A stretch of DNA of 64,000 bases from Bufo bufo (taxonomy: Eukaryota; Chordata; Amphibia; Anura; Bufonidae), in NCBI RefSeq assembly GCF_905171765.1, contig NC_053390.1, positions 307,090,984-307,154,983 of the forward strand, written 5' to 3'. The first letter of the stretch is position 1. Each line of letters begins with the position of its first letter. The position numbers were made by a program, and so were the translations under genes. The notes beneath the pieces were generated by a model. That model did no database searches. It was given only the letters and a program-made list of their open reading frames with translations, and was not told where the DNA came from. Of the stretch, positions 10,631 through 25,600 are shown piece after piece.

Positions 10631-13600
10631 CTGGTGACAATGAAATGGGAGCGTTAAGTTATTTAACTAACGGGAATAGAGAGGAGGGGCAAGGAAGACC
10701 TGAGAAATGAATATTGACAGCAAACAGTAAAGAGTAAATGGTTTGAGAACATTCAGATTAAAAACACATGCAGAATGGAGAAATAAACATCAGGAACGTC
10801 AGGAAGAACAAAGCGTGCAGTTATAAACTGAGATGGAAAAAGCGAAAACAGATGCAGCTAGAAAAATACAGACTCTTGGGTCTATGTGGCGAGTGAGAGG
10901 GTGCAGTGTATGGTGTACAGTGTTTGCGGTGAGCACTGGGCAGTTCCCACCTCCCACTGGGGGGGCCGCCTCTTTCCCAGGTTCTCTGATTCGAGGTTTG
11001 GGCACTGGGATTTCCTTCCTCGTCTCTTCTGAACTTTCGGTCTCGCTGTGCCCCCCCCCACAAGACACTTTCCTACCTCGTGGGGCAGCAACTGGCCGAA
11101 GTTCTGCAGAAGGGGGGCAGGAATCAGTAAGACCCCCCTGGAAAAACAAGGGAGGGGAAGGTGCAGTGAATTGGATGTGAATTAGACAGTCCATGGTACC
11201 CTGTTATATCAGGGCAAACTGATTTTTGCTGCAACGTGGTAGAAAATAACATAGCCTATCACTAGCTCTTTGTGTTGAAGAACATTTCTTTTACCAACAG
11301 AGAGAAAATACAGAAATATTGGTGGTGACATTATGATTTGCCCAGCCTTGCCATTAAATTGGGCTGACATTGGAACCCAGCATCTACAGCTCAGTTCTAC
11401 ATGCCGTTTGTACATATTCTCAACTACAGTACTCCATTCTTTCAACTCTTTCTTTCATTTCACTATGCAAAGAGGTATCTCCCAAGAAAGAGAACAATCT
11501 CGCCAGTGGCACCTATTGGAAGTGGCTCTCTATGAGTCGACTTTCCATCAAGCCTTGGGATTTGACAAGGGGATATAGCCAGGCCAGATATCTTGGCAGA
11601 TACCTCTCTGCATTTTCCTTTCCTAAGGAGCATTGCCAATAAGTCTCCATATCATGGAGTACTTCCAGTAAGTCTCCATACAGGACAGGTCTCTTTAAGG
11701 AGATTCAGCACCCTTCTTAAGTTTCATCGCACTAGATTTACTGAGAAAGCTTTGAGCTCAGCCATCTCATACTTTTCAAGTATAGAAACATACAGAAAGC
11801 TCTACTCTTCACCTGTAACCGACCAACATTGATAAATTGGTCAAATAATAGATTATATATTTATAAAAAACTACTTGTACAGTTATTGCTTTAGGTATGT
11901 GACTCCTTTCTTCACTATAACCAGGGTCACAATAATCCAGTTCCGGATCAATTTTTTTCCACATTTCTCATAACTTACCGCCACAAGCTAAATTTACTAA
12001 GTAAATGAAACATATCAGGTTGGGGTATAATGTAGCGTCCCTCATTGTACTTTTCCATTTGTGCATAGAGGCTGTTTTTATAGTATGATGTTTACATGAA
12101 GAGTCATGCAAAATTGCCACCTATGAATGTCATGGTTTGTATTGTCCAAGTTTTCAGCCAGGTCTGTCAATACCTTGTTCTAAACATATCACGTGTGGTT
12201 CAAATTTTGATTATCTCACAGTGAATAGTCATTGGATAATGAACTGATTTGGAATAAAGTCTTAAAGGGATTGTCTGCTTTTTACTGTTGATCATTAATA
12301 TCAGATTGGTGGGGTCTGACTCCCGACACAGGTAAACAGAGCAGGTAAACAGAGTAGAGAAGGCAGCCCTCATTTGAGCGCTGCCTTCTCTTCAAATAGC
12401 TGATCGGCGGACGTGCCGGGAGTTGCAATCTTGCCGATCTGATATTGATGACCTAATGACCTATCCTGAGGATAGGTCATCAATAGTAAAAAGTGGACAA
12501 CCCCTTTAAAATTATTGTGTATGTGTCTAACTTCCTGATTTCTGCATTACTGTGCCCATATACGTTTCAACTGTTACTATGGCATCCCCGGTAAGTCTGT
12601 TTTTTAAAGGCTACGAATAGTGTTATTACCTCTTCTCTTGATAAATTCTTCTGATTGTTTCTGTCTCCGTTGGAGAAACAAGGCTGTCTGTCCTCAAACG
12701 TAGCACCCTCCTCTGAGAGACAGAGAGAGAGAGCGAGAGACAGAGAGAGAAGGGACAGGAAGGTGTGGGGAATTGAGGGGACAATGCCGATACACATAGA
12801 AAGCACACAGAGTGGGGAAAAAATTGAGGAGTACCAGAAAAAAGACAAAGAGCCAGCATGGACTGAACTGCTTATGAGACTGAGAAAGAGATCAGAGATA
12901 TGGAGTGTAATATGGAATGTAAGAAATAGAAAAAAGAAGGGATAGATAAGACAGGACTAAGTAAATACATACCCCCATCCCCAGAGGAGCGTCTTCTGTC
13001 ATCAGGAACACAATTAGTTCCTCCTGCCAATTCCATCTGAAATCAAGGTACAGAAATGTAAATTCATCATGAAGAGAGCACCGATATGTAATCAGTAGAA
13101 TTAAAACATGGCATAAATAGAATCAGCTTCTTTCCATAAGTATTCCACTACATACCTCCTTCCACACACGGACTCCATCCATTCCAGGAAGCGGAACTCC
13201 TCGTACTCTTGCAGGCTGCACTTCTTCCAGTGGTGGGTCACAAGACTAAAAAGTAAAAATTCTATAATTTTATGGTATGGTCTCTTCATTGTGGTCTAGT
13301 TATCCAGGTTTGTGCCATTTGACTGCAGTTTTTCTACTCTTTATTGATGCTGTATTGAGCATTAATCTTAAGCACTTACCGGTGTCCCTCTCCCTGGCAA
13401 GCCCCTCACTCCTCCCATACTGTGAAGTTCAGCACCATTGCTGACTGTTGTCCCATTAGTAATTGGAAAGTTCTCCAGCTTCATGTGATCTGAAGGTTCA
13501 GGACCAGGGGAAGGTGGAGGCACAGTTCTTCCCCTGTCTCGTTCTCTCTTTGGGGTCCGGCTTCTGCGGAAATGGAACAAGCTCCTACGCCTTCTTTTGG

Positions 13601-16600
13601 GGGGAGCATCTGTTTCACTTTGTGGAGCTGAAGATACACTGATGAACATGTAATGGGTTGAGTCACATCTTGTATGATGTAAGAGCTACACTGCTATAAG
13701 GACTTTGTCCAAAGAATTTTATCATACCTGTTTGATTGCGTTAATACTGTCCGATGGAAAAACTCATCCAAGCCTTCATCTATAGCAGGATCAGGGCGTT
13801 CTGAGTCAGATGCTGGACCTCGGATCTGGGGAATAAAGAGAAATTGTCACGCATCCCTTAATGACTATGCAATGTGATGAATGTAAATGTATCATCATAC
13901 TCACCTTGCCTCCTCCTGGTGCTCTGCGGGATTGTTGTTTCGGCCTGTCCCGGGTCTGGTGCTGCAGTTTACTCCCTTCTGTGGGTAGTTCAGAAAGACC
14001 TTCTAGAGATACGCTTAGAGAGCGAGAGAGCTGACTGCTAGCAGATGAGGAGAGCGCGGGTGGAGAACTGAGTTCACGGGAGCCAGGGGAACCCAAATCT
14101 AGGGTCTTGGGGCTTAATTCCTGCTCACTCACACCTACCAAATGAGGGGCATATGGATTTAGTTAATATTATAATATAATAATATATTAATAAGTTAATA
14201 TGTCTTTCAGCCATAAGAGAAAAGTAAAGGGATGTTTTCCACAAAGCATACAGAATGAAGAAGTATAAGTTGAAGCTGTGCATGACTTTGAGAAAATAGT
14301 ACATATGAGAGATCTCACTGATAAATGCAGACACGGGCCGGATTTTCCTGCCTTGAAGACGTTTCTTTATTACCATTGTATCCTGCAGAAAGAAAACATG
14401 TCATACCAGTAAATTGTGGTGTCCTTAACCAAGCAAGTGAAAATGGCCGTTGTATGTAAGTTGGACATCAGATGAATATGGTTGCGTTTAAGAAGGTGGG
14501 GAAAATATGTATCTAGGAGAAAATATAATGTTGGGAAGTAATCCTCAGTACTAAAGAGCAGAGAGTAGCAGTGGTTAAATGTTTTTTTTGGGGACTTTGA
14601 GATTAATGGCTTGTCCTTAAGATAGGCCATCGATATCTGATTGGTGGGGATCCAACTCCCACCCAACACAACACCGATTAGCTGATAGAAAGGGCTGTAA
14701 AGCTGCAGAGAGTGCTGTGTCCCCTTCAGGGTTTACCGGGCACAGCTCAGTACATATGGAATCCAATGGAACATGACACATTTTTTTCTGAAATATTGAA
14801 ATGGAAATGGGCAGAATAAACCCATCTCCATTTGAAATCAAAGCTATACAGTAGAGGACTCATGCACTTCTTTGGCAGTCCTATTACAGGTCCATGAAAA
14901 AAAAAGTATTAGAGGGGCCGTCCAGCTGGGCAACATTTTTACTAAAGCTACTGACCGAGCGGTCATCTTCTGCAATCCTGGTTTAAGCCTCTGAGCACAA
15001 TAATATGTTGGTAGACCATGCACATGTACACTGTATAAAAATTGACCCCAAGTGTCTGAAAGCCAAATACTCAGGCTTACAATGCTGGAATACATCTCTC
15101 CTTCATGTGTTTCCTGTTTATTCCTGGGTGGTGTCTGAGGGATATATCCCATAATCCTCTGTTCCTCCTCCATAAGAGCCTGCAGCTGAGATCTATGACG
15201 GGCCTGTCAGATTAATGAAATGAGGTAGATATAAAAATATGGATTTTTCTGGTGCAAATACAATGCATTGATCTTTTTCTGATGTAATGACGTAGAAGTA
15301 TATAACTATACACTAAGTCAACTGAAAGGGGTTGTCCAGTTTCCCATATTGATAAGTGAGACCCAGACGATCTGATATTGATGAACCTATCCTGAGAATG
15401 GGTAAATATGGGAAACAGGACAATCCCTTTATTGTTCTGTATGATGCCATCCCAAGGGTACATGTACTTGTCTTATAATGGAGTGCTAATTTAGGATATA
15501 AGTCCAACTTCACAACCATTTTTATCATTGCAGGCATCTAAAATGAAAAAGTGAGGCAACTTTGCAATAAGTCTTGCTTAAAAATGTCTTACCATTTTTC
15601 TTTTAAAGGGTCACTGTGCTTTCATACGTTATAGGGATATATCAAAAATTTAGATCAGTGGCGGTCTGAGCGCTGAGATCACCACCTATAGAACGAGGGG
15701 AAAGAAGACCTTTCTTAGAGCTTTCTCTCTCCTCACTACAGGACAGGAAGCGAGACGGACTCAACAGAAAATCTATGAGCCCGTCTCATACAGCGACGAG
15801 AGAGTACACTAAGCAAGCTCTTCTCTTCCCTCATCGGTGGGGGTCTCAGCGCTCAGACCTCCACCGATCAAAACTTTTGATATGTCTATAATATATCAAA
15901 AGTTTCCTGAAAATACAGTGACCCTTTTAAAGAAAAATGGAAGGACATTTTTAAGCAAGACTTATTGCAAAGTAGCTCCACTTTTTTCTGGAACAATATA
16001 AAAGAATTGGTTGTGACAGTGGACATAGTCTTTAGGCTTGTCATGATTAATGTGATTCCGTATTGTGGCCTGCTATTCTAACCCATCCCATCATGGCCCT
16101 CTTATTATGTCTAATTACCAGCTTTCTATGTGTTCTTTGCATTTCCTGTAGAACTTGCTCCAAAACAGAATTACTGAGACGCGTCATGAGGGACAGCTGT
16201 GCAGCCCTAGAATGACAGACAGCATATGTCAATTTTACACAATTTTAGAGGATAGCAAATTGTCGATAGTTTCCAATGCCTTTTCTCTTGATGCATTGAA
16301 AAGCATGATCAACTATGCTTTTCAATAAAGAGGCATCCTACACAGGCACATACTCAAAATATATAATTTCCAAATATAAAATACATTTTTAAAACCATTA
16401 TGAAACTTTGCTAGCGGCAATTGGTTATTAATGACAGCCAATCAATATTTTATATTATATAAACGTAAATAACCTAAAAAGCTTAAAGCGAATTAAATAC
16501 TGATGACTCCTGGGACCCCAACTGATCAGCTTTTCAAAGGAGCTATGGTGTTCACATAAGCACTGCAGCCTCTTTATAGTTTTTCTTTGCAGTTTATACT

Positions 16601-19600
16601 GGATGTGTGGCTGCCTCCTCAGTCATGCACTCCTGACCACCCTGTCTGCCCTATAGGCTGATTTTAATTAGTGTTAGTACATAGTCAGGCCTGCTCCCCT
16701 TCACTCACTGAAGCCATGGCACCAGGAGTGAGATAATTTGTGGACTCTCACTGCAGTCATTGGTAGCCATTTGGCGCCGGTGATGTCGTGGTGTGGGCCT
16801 GCTGTATAACCTACACTCCCTGAAGTGTATGGTAGCCGTCATGGCACCTAACAGGTAAAATTTAGCGTAGGAATGTGGAACCTACACTCCCTGAAGTGTA
16901 TGGTAGCCGTCATGGCACCTAACAGGTAGAATTTAGCGTAGGAATGTGGAACCTACACTCCCTGAAGTGTATGGTAGCCGTCATGGCACCTAACAGGTAG
17001 AATTTAGCGTAGGAACCCGTCTAACAGAGATCGCCTTGACGCTCGGCAGACGGGCTCAAATAATTTTGTACAAAACGATTTGCCAAGTATCTCGCACTTA
17101 TAGTGTAGCACTTGTTATTATTATGCAATTTTGTACTCTATATTGCAGTTAATTGTCGCATTGCATGTTTCTGTCTTTCTCTTTATAGTACAGCAAGCAC
17201 ATTGGGGGAGATTTATCAAGACCGGTGCTTTCTGCGCTGTTCTTGATATCCCATGCACTTCTGGCCTAATTTATGATGAGGGTCAGGCAGTCCGTGCGTC
17301 TAAACAGAAATGGAAGGCAGATCAGAGCTGCCGTAGATTTCAAGCTTTATTTGTGCTAGAAAACTTGAATAAATGAAGATAAATTTGTCGTAGCTGGTGG
17401 CCATACCTCCTTGCTGTGTCCCCTTTGTGAAAAGTGGTGAGGGCGGCAGAATAAATGGGCGAAGCGACAATTTTTAAAAACACAACACAAAGCTATGCTG
17501 ACAGACATATGCTGTCTGTCATTGTGACTTTTTAACGCCACTTTATTGGTGCATGGAAGATGGTAAATCTCCCCCTTGTAAAGCAGCTGTGCTCCGTATT
17601 GAAGCTCAGTCCCACTGACTTGAATGTGACTGAGCTGCGCGAAGGCCATGTGACCAATGGACGTGTGGTCGCAGGCTGAGGAAGAGGCCAATAATCGGAC
17701 CAGATATTGATGACCTATCCTGAGGATAAGTCATCAATGTTTAAAGGGGTTTTCTGAGATTTTTATACCTTTGACTAGTGTTGAGCGAACTTTTGTTTTC
17801 AAGTTTGGCGTACAAGATTTGGTTTTGGGTTATCTAAGAATTACGTTCTGGATTCTTCTACCACGGACCATAAGTTATGGTCCGTGGTAGCGGAATCCAT
17901 AACAGAATTCTTAGATAACCTGAACCTGAACCTTGTTCGCCGAACTTAAAACTTAAATCATCACTATCTGATTGGTGGGAGTCTGACACCCGGGAACCCT
18001 GCCGATCAACTGTTTGAGAAGGCAGTGCCATCTCTCTGCTTTTCCTAGGCCGAGTGACAATACTTCATGTGTCACGTGGCCTAGGAGCAGCTAGGCCCAA
18101 ATTAAGTGAATGGGGCTCAGGTCAATACCACCGATCAGATACTGATGACCTATCTAGAGGATAGGTCATCAGTATAAAAATCCTGGAAAACCCCTTCAGA
18201 GTAAAGTATCTCATCAGAGGCAATTTTATGAAGGAATTTTATTATCAATTTCCTGATATACAGTCAGGTCCATAAATATTGGGACATCAACACAATTCTA
18301 ACATTTTTGATTCTATACACCACCACAATGGATTTGAAATGAAACAAACAAGATGTGCTTTAACTGCAGACTGTCAGCTTTATTTTGAGGGTATTTACAT
18401 CCAAATCAGGTGAACGGTGTAGGAATTACAACAGTTTGCATATGTGCCTCCCACTTGTTAAGGGGCCAAAAGTAATGTGACATAATAATAATCATAAATC
18501 AAACTTTCACTTTTTAATACTTGGTTGCAAATCCTTTGCAGTCGATTACAGCCTGAAGTCTGGAACGCATAGACATCACCAGACGCTGGGTTTCATCCCT
18601 GGTGATGCTCTGCCAGGCCTCTACTGCAACTGTCTTCAGTTCCTGCTTGTTCTTGGGGCATTTTCCCTTCAGTTTTGTCTTCAGCAAGTGAAATGCATGC
18701 TTAATCGGATTTAGGTCAGGTGATTGACTTGGCCATTGCATAACATTGCATTTCTTTCCCTTAAAAAACTCTTTGGTTGCTTTTGCAGTATGCTTTAGCT
18801 CATTGTCCATCTGCACTGTGAAGCACCGTCCAATGAGTTCTGAAGCATTTGGCTGAATATGAGCAGATAATATTGCATGAAACACTTCAGAATTCATCCT
18901 GCTGCTTTTGTCAGCAGTCACATCATCAATAAATACAAGAGAACCAGTTCCATTGGCAGCCATACATGCCCACGCCATGACACTACCACCACCATGCTTC
19001 ACTGATGAGGTGGTATGTTTAGGATCATGAGCAGTTCCTTTCCTTCTCCATACTCTTCTCTTCCCATCACTCTGGTACAAGTTGATCTTGGTCTCATCTG
19101 TCCATAGGATGTTGTTCCAGAACTGTTAGGGCTTTTTTAGATGTCATTTGGCAAACTCTAATCTGGTCTTCCTGTTTTTGAGGCTCACCAATGGTTTACA
19201 TCTTGTGGTGAACCCTCTGTATTCACTCTGGTGAAGTCTTCTCTTGATTGTTGACTTTGACACACATACACCTACCTCCTGGAGAGTGTTCTTGATCTGG
19301 CCAACTGTTGTGAAGGGTGTTTTCTTCACCAGGGAAAGAATTCTTCGGTCATCCACAACAGTTGTTTTCCGTGGTCTTCCGGGTCTTTTGGTGTTGCTGA
19401 GCTCACCGGTGTGTTCCTTCTTTTTATGAATGTTCCAAACAGTTGTTTTTATCGCACCTAATGTTTTTGCTATCTCTCTGATTTAGCACACTTGAAATGA
19501 ACTCTGGACCTTTTATCTGCTTATTGTAATTGGGATAATGAGGGAATAACACACACCTTGCCATGGAACAGCTGAGAAGCCTATTGTCCCATTACTTTTG

Positions 19601-22600
19601 GTCCCGTAACAAGTGGGAGGCACATATGCAAACTGTTGTAATACCTACACCGTTCACCTGATTTGGATGTAAATACCCTCAAATTAAAGCTGACAGTCTG
19701 CAGTTAAAGCACATCTTGTTTGTTTCATTTCAAATCCATTGTGGTAGTGTATAGAGCAAAAAATTTCTGAGTTGTGTCGGTGTCCCAATATTTATGGACC
19801 TGACTGTATCTATTAGGCCTCTTTCACACAAGTGATATGGATTGTGTCAGGATCTGTTCAGGATAAAAACTGATTGTTTTGCATACAAGTTCAATCAGTT
19901 TTGTCTGAAACTGTATTTAGTGTGTGCGTTTTTTCTGCATGGATGCAATCAGTTGTGATGCATTTTTCATGCGTGTGAAAAATAAAACTCTACATCTCCT
20001 ATCAACCATTAGTGAAAAACACATTGCATCTGGATATCTTCCATTTCTCACAAAAGCCCCATTCACTTCTATGAAACCAGAGCTGTGTGAAAAACGCACA
20101 GTATAGAACCGGTTGCGATTTTTCCTGAACGATGATGCGTGAAAAACGCCGCTCATGTTCACAGACCCATCGCAATTAATGGTCAGGATTCAGTCCGGAT
20201 GCTATGGGTTTGCTACACGCATCGCTTCCGAAAGTTGCTCGTTTGAGAAAGCCGTAATACTCAAATTGCTCCAGTGTAAGCCCTCATGCACACGGCCGTT
20301 GTGCGGCCATTTCATACATTGGGGACGGCAATTTGTGGTCCCCAATGCACGGGAAACGTCTGTGCGGCGGCCGGGACGGATTGAGACCCATTTAACTTGA
20401 CTAGGTCCATGATCCATACGCACCACAAAAAAATAGAACATGTTCTATTTTTTTGCGGTGCGGAGGCACAGACAACAACGCCACAGAAGCACTTTGTAGT
20501 GCTTCCATGGAGTTCCGTGTCTCCGTTTCGCACCGCATCTCCGGATTGCGGACCCATTCAAGTGAATGAATCCGAATCCATGATGCGGGGAGCACACGGC
20601 CGGTGCCCGCATATTGCGGACCCGCTGTTTGCGGTTCGCAATACGGCCACGGCCAGGCAACGGCCGAGTGCATGAGGCCTAAAGCTGGGTGTTGGGGCAA
20701 GGCTGGTGTGTGGAATTCAAATTCCTTGTAGCTAACCTCCCTACATCATCCTCAGCATACAGGTATCATTTACTGTACTGAGCTGGTATACTGTATCATT
20801 TACTGTACTGAGCTGGTATACTGTATCATTTACTGTACTGAGCTGGTATACTGTATCATTTACTGTGCTGAGCTGAGCTGGTATACTGTATCATTTACTG
20901 TACTTAGCTGGTATACTGTATCATTTACTGTACTGAGCTGGTATACTGTATCATTTACTGTACTGAGCTGAGCTGGTATACTGTATCATTTACTGTACTG
21001 AACTGGTATACTGTATCATTTACTGTACTGAGATGGTATACTGTATCATTTACTGTACTGAGCTGAGCTGATATACTGTATCATTTACTGTGCTGAGCTG
21101 AGCTGGTATACTGTATCATTTACTGTACTGTGCTGAGCTGGTATACTGTATCATTTACTGTACTGTGCTGAGCTGGTATACTGTATAATTTACTGTACTG
21201 AGCTGGTATACTGTATCATTTACTGTGCTGAGCTGGTATACTGTATCATTTACTGTACTGAGCTGAGCTGGTATACTGTATCATTTACTGTACTGAGCTG
21301 AGCTGGTATACTGTATCATTTACTGTACTGAGCTGGTATACTGTATCATTTACTGTACTGAGCTGGTATACTGTATCATTTACTGTACTGAGCTGAGCTG
21401 GTATACTGTATCATTTACTGTGCTGAGCTGAGCTGGTATACTGTATCATTTACTGTACTGTGCTGAGCTGGTATACTGTATCATTTACTGTACTGAGCTG
21501 GTATACTGTATCATTTACTGTACTGAGCTGAGCTGGTATACTGTATCATTTACTGTGCTGAGCTGGTATACTGTATCATTTACTGTACTGAGCTGAGCTG
21601 GTATTCTGTATCATTTACAGTACTGAGCTGGTATACTGTATCATTTACTGTGCTGAGCTGGTATACTGTATCATTTACTGTACTGTGCTGAGCTGGTATA
21701 CTGTATCATTTACTGTACTGAGCTGGTATAATGTATCATTTACTGTACTGAGCTGGTATACGGTATCATTTACTGTACTGAGCTGGTATACTGTATCATT
21801 TACTGTACTGAGCTGAGCTGGTATACTGTATCATTTACTGTACTGAGCTGGTATACTGTATCATTTACTGTACTGAGCTGAGCTGGTATACTGTATCATT
21901 TACTGTACTGAGCTGGTATACTGTATCATTTACTGTACTGAGCTGAGCTGGTATACTGTATCATTTACTGTGCTGAGCTGAGCTGGTATACTGTATCATT
22001 TACTGTACTTAGCTGGTATACTGTATCATTTACTGTACTGAGCTGGTATACTGTATCATTTACTGTACTGAGCTGAGCTGGTATACTGTATCATTTACTG
22101 TACTGAACTGGTATACTGTATCATTTACTGTACTGAGATGGTATACTGTATCATTTACTGTACTGAGCTGAGCTGATATACTGTATCATTTACTGTGCTG
22201 AGCTGAGCTGGTATACTGTATCATTTACTGTACTGTGCTGAGCTGGTATACTGTATCATTTACTGTACTGTGCTGAGCTGGTATACTGTATCATTTACTG
22301 TACTGAGCTGGTATACTGTATCATTTACTGTGCTGAGCTGGTATACTGTATCATTTACTGTACTGAGCTGAGCTGGTATACTGTATCATTTACTGTACTG
22401 AGCTGAGCTGGTATACTGTATCATTTACTGTACTGAGCTGGTATACTGTATCATTTACTGTACTGAGCTGGTATACTGTATCATTTACTGTACTGAGCTG
22501 AGCTGGTATACTGTATCATTTACTGTGCTGAGCTGAGCTGGTATACTGTATCATTTACTGTACTGTGCTGAGCTGGTATACTGTATCATTTACTGTACTG

Positions 22601-25600
22601 AGCTGGTATACTGTATCATTTACTGTACTGAGCTGAGCTGGTATACTGTATCATTTACTGTGCTGAGCTGGTATACTGTATCATTTACTGTACTGAGCTG
22701 AGCTGGTATTCTGTATCATTTACAGTACTGAGCTGGTATACTGTATCATTTACTGTGCTGAGCTGAGCTGGTATACTGTATCATTTACTGTACTGTGCTG
22801 AGCTGGTATACTGTATCATTTACTGTACTGAGCTGGTATAATGTATCATTTACTGTACTGAGCTGGTATACTGTATCATTTACTGTACTGAGCTGGTATA
22901 CTGTATCATTTACTGTACTGAGCTGAGCTGGTATACTGTATCATTTACTGTACTGAGCTGGTATACTGTATCATTTACTGTACTGAGCTGAGCTGGTATA
23001 CTGTATCATTTACTGTACTGAGCTGGTATACTGTATCATTTACTGTACTGAGCTGAGCTGGTATACTGTATCATTTACTGTACTGAGCTGGTATACTGTA
23101 TCATTTACTGTACTGAGCTGAGCTGGTATACTATATCATTTACTGTACTGAGCTGGTATACTGTATCATTTACTGTGCTGAGCTGGTATACTGTATCATT
23201 TACTGTACTGAGCTGAGCTGGTATACTGTATCATTTACTGTACTGAGCTGAGCTGGTATACTGTATCATTTACTGTACTGAGCTGGTATACTGTATCATT
23301 TACTGTGCTGAGCTGGTATACTGTATCATTTACTGTACTGAGCTGAGCTGGTATACTGTATCATTTACTGTACTGAGCTGAGCTGGTATACTGTATCATT
23401 TACTGTGCTGAGCTGGTATACTGTATCATTTACTGTACTGAGCTGGTATACTGTATCATTTACTGTACTAAGCTGAGCTGGTATACTGTATCATTTACTG
23501 TACTGAGCTGGTATACTGTATCATTTACTGTGCTGAGCTGGTATACTGTATCATTTACTGTACTGAGCTGAGCTGGTATACTGTATCATTTACTGTACTG
23601 AGCTGGTATACTGTATCATTTACTGTGCTGAGCTGGTATACTGTATCATTTACTGTACTGAGCTGAGCTGGTATACTGTATCATTTACTGTACTGAGCTG
23701 AGCTGGTATACTGTATCATTTACTGGTCTGAGCTGGTATACTGTATCATTTACTGTACTGAGCTGGTATACTGTATCATTTACTGTACTGAGCTGAGCTG
23801 GTATACTGTATCATTTACTGTACTGAGCTGGTATACTGTATCATTTACTGTACTGAGCTGAGCTGGTATACTGTATCATTTACTGTACTGAGCTGGTATA
23901 CTGTATCATTTACTGTGCTGAGCTGGTATACTGTATCATTTACTGTACTGAGCTGAGCTGGTATACTGTATCATTTACTGTACTGAGCTGGTATACTGTA
24001 TCATTTACTGTACTGAGCTGAGCTGGTATACTGTATCATTTACTGTACTGAGCTGAGCTGGTATACTGTATCATTTACTGTACTGAGCTGAGCTGGTATT
24101 CTGTATCATTTACTGTACTGAGCTGGTATACTGTATCATTTACTGTGCTGAGCTGAGCTGGTATACTGTATCATTTACTGTACTGTGCTGAGCTGGTATA
24201 CTGTATCATTTACTGTACTGAGCTGGTATACTGTATCATTTACTGTACTGAGCTGAGCTGGTATACTGTATCATTTACTGTACTGAGCTGAGCTGGTATA
24301 CTGTATCATTTACTGTACTGAGCTGAGCTGGTATACTGTATCATTTACTGTACTGAGCTGAGCTGGTATACTGTATCATTTACTGTACTGAGCTGGTATA
24401 CTGTATCATTTACTGTACTGAGCTGGTATACTGTATCATTTACTGTACTGAGCTGAGCTGGTATACTGTATCATTTACTGTACTGAGCTGAGCTGGTATA
24501 CTGTATCATTTACTGTACTGAGCTGAGCTGGTATACTGTATCATTTACTGTACTGAGCTGAGCTGGTATACTGTATCATTTACTGTACTGAGCTGGTATA
24601 CTGTATCATTTACTGTGCTGAGCTGGTATACTGTATCATTTACTGTACTGAGCTGAGCTGGTATACTGTATCATTTACTGTACTGAGCTGAGCCGGTATA
24701 CTGTATCATTTACTGTACTGAGCTGAGCTGGTATACTGTATCATTTACTGTGCTGAGCTGGTATACTGTATCATTTACTGTACTGAGCTGGTATACTGTA
24801 TAATTTACTGTGCTGAGCTGGTATACTGTATCATTTACCGTACTGAGCTGAGCTGGTATACTGTATCATTTACTGTACTGAGCTGAGCTGGTATACTGTA
24901 TCATTTACTGTGCTGAGCTGAGCTGGTATACTGTATCATTTACTGTACTGAGCTGGTATACTGTATCATTTACTGTGCTGAGCTGGTATACTGTATCATT
25001 TACTGTACTGAGCTGAGCTGGTATACTGTATCATTTACTGTACTGAGCTGGTATACTGTATCATTTACTGTACTGAGCTGAGTTGGTATACTGTATCATT
25101 TACTGTACTGAGCTGGTATACTGTATCATTTACTGTACTGAGCTGAGCTGGTATACTGTATCATTTACTGTACTGATCTGAGCTGGTATACTGTATCATT
25201 TACTGTACTGAGCTGAGCTGGTATACTGTATCATTTACTGTGCTGAGCTGGTATACTGTATCATTTACTGTACTGAGCTGAGCTGGTATGCTGTATCATT
25301 TACTGTACTGAGCTGGTATACTGTATCATTTACTGTGCTGAGCTGGTATACTGTATCATTTACTGTACTGAGCTGGTATACTGTATCATTTACTGTACTG
25401 AGCTGGTATACTGTATCTTTTACTGTACTGAGCTGAGTTGGTATACTGTATCATTTACTGTACTGAGCTGGTATACTGTATCATTTACTGTACTGAGCTG
25501 AGCTGGTATACTGTATCATTTACTGTACTGAGCTGAGCTGGTATACTGTATCATTTACTGTACTGAGCTGGTATACTGTATCATTTACTGTACTGAGCTG

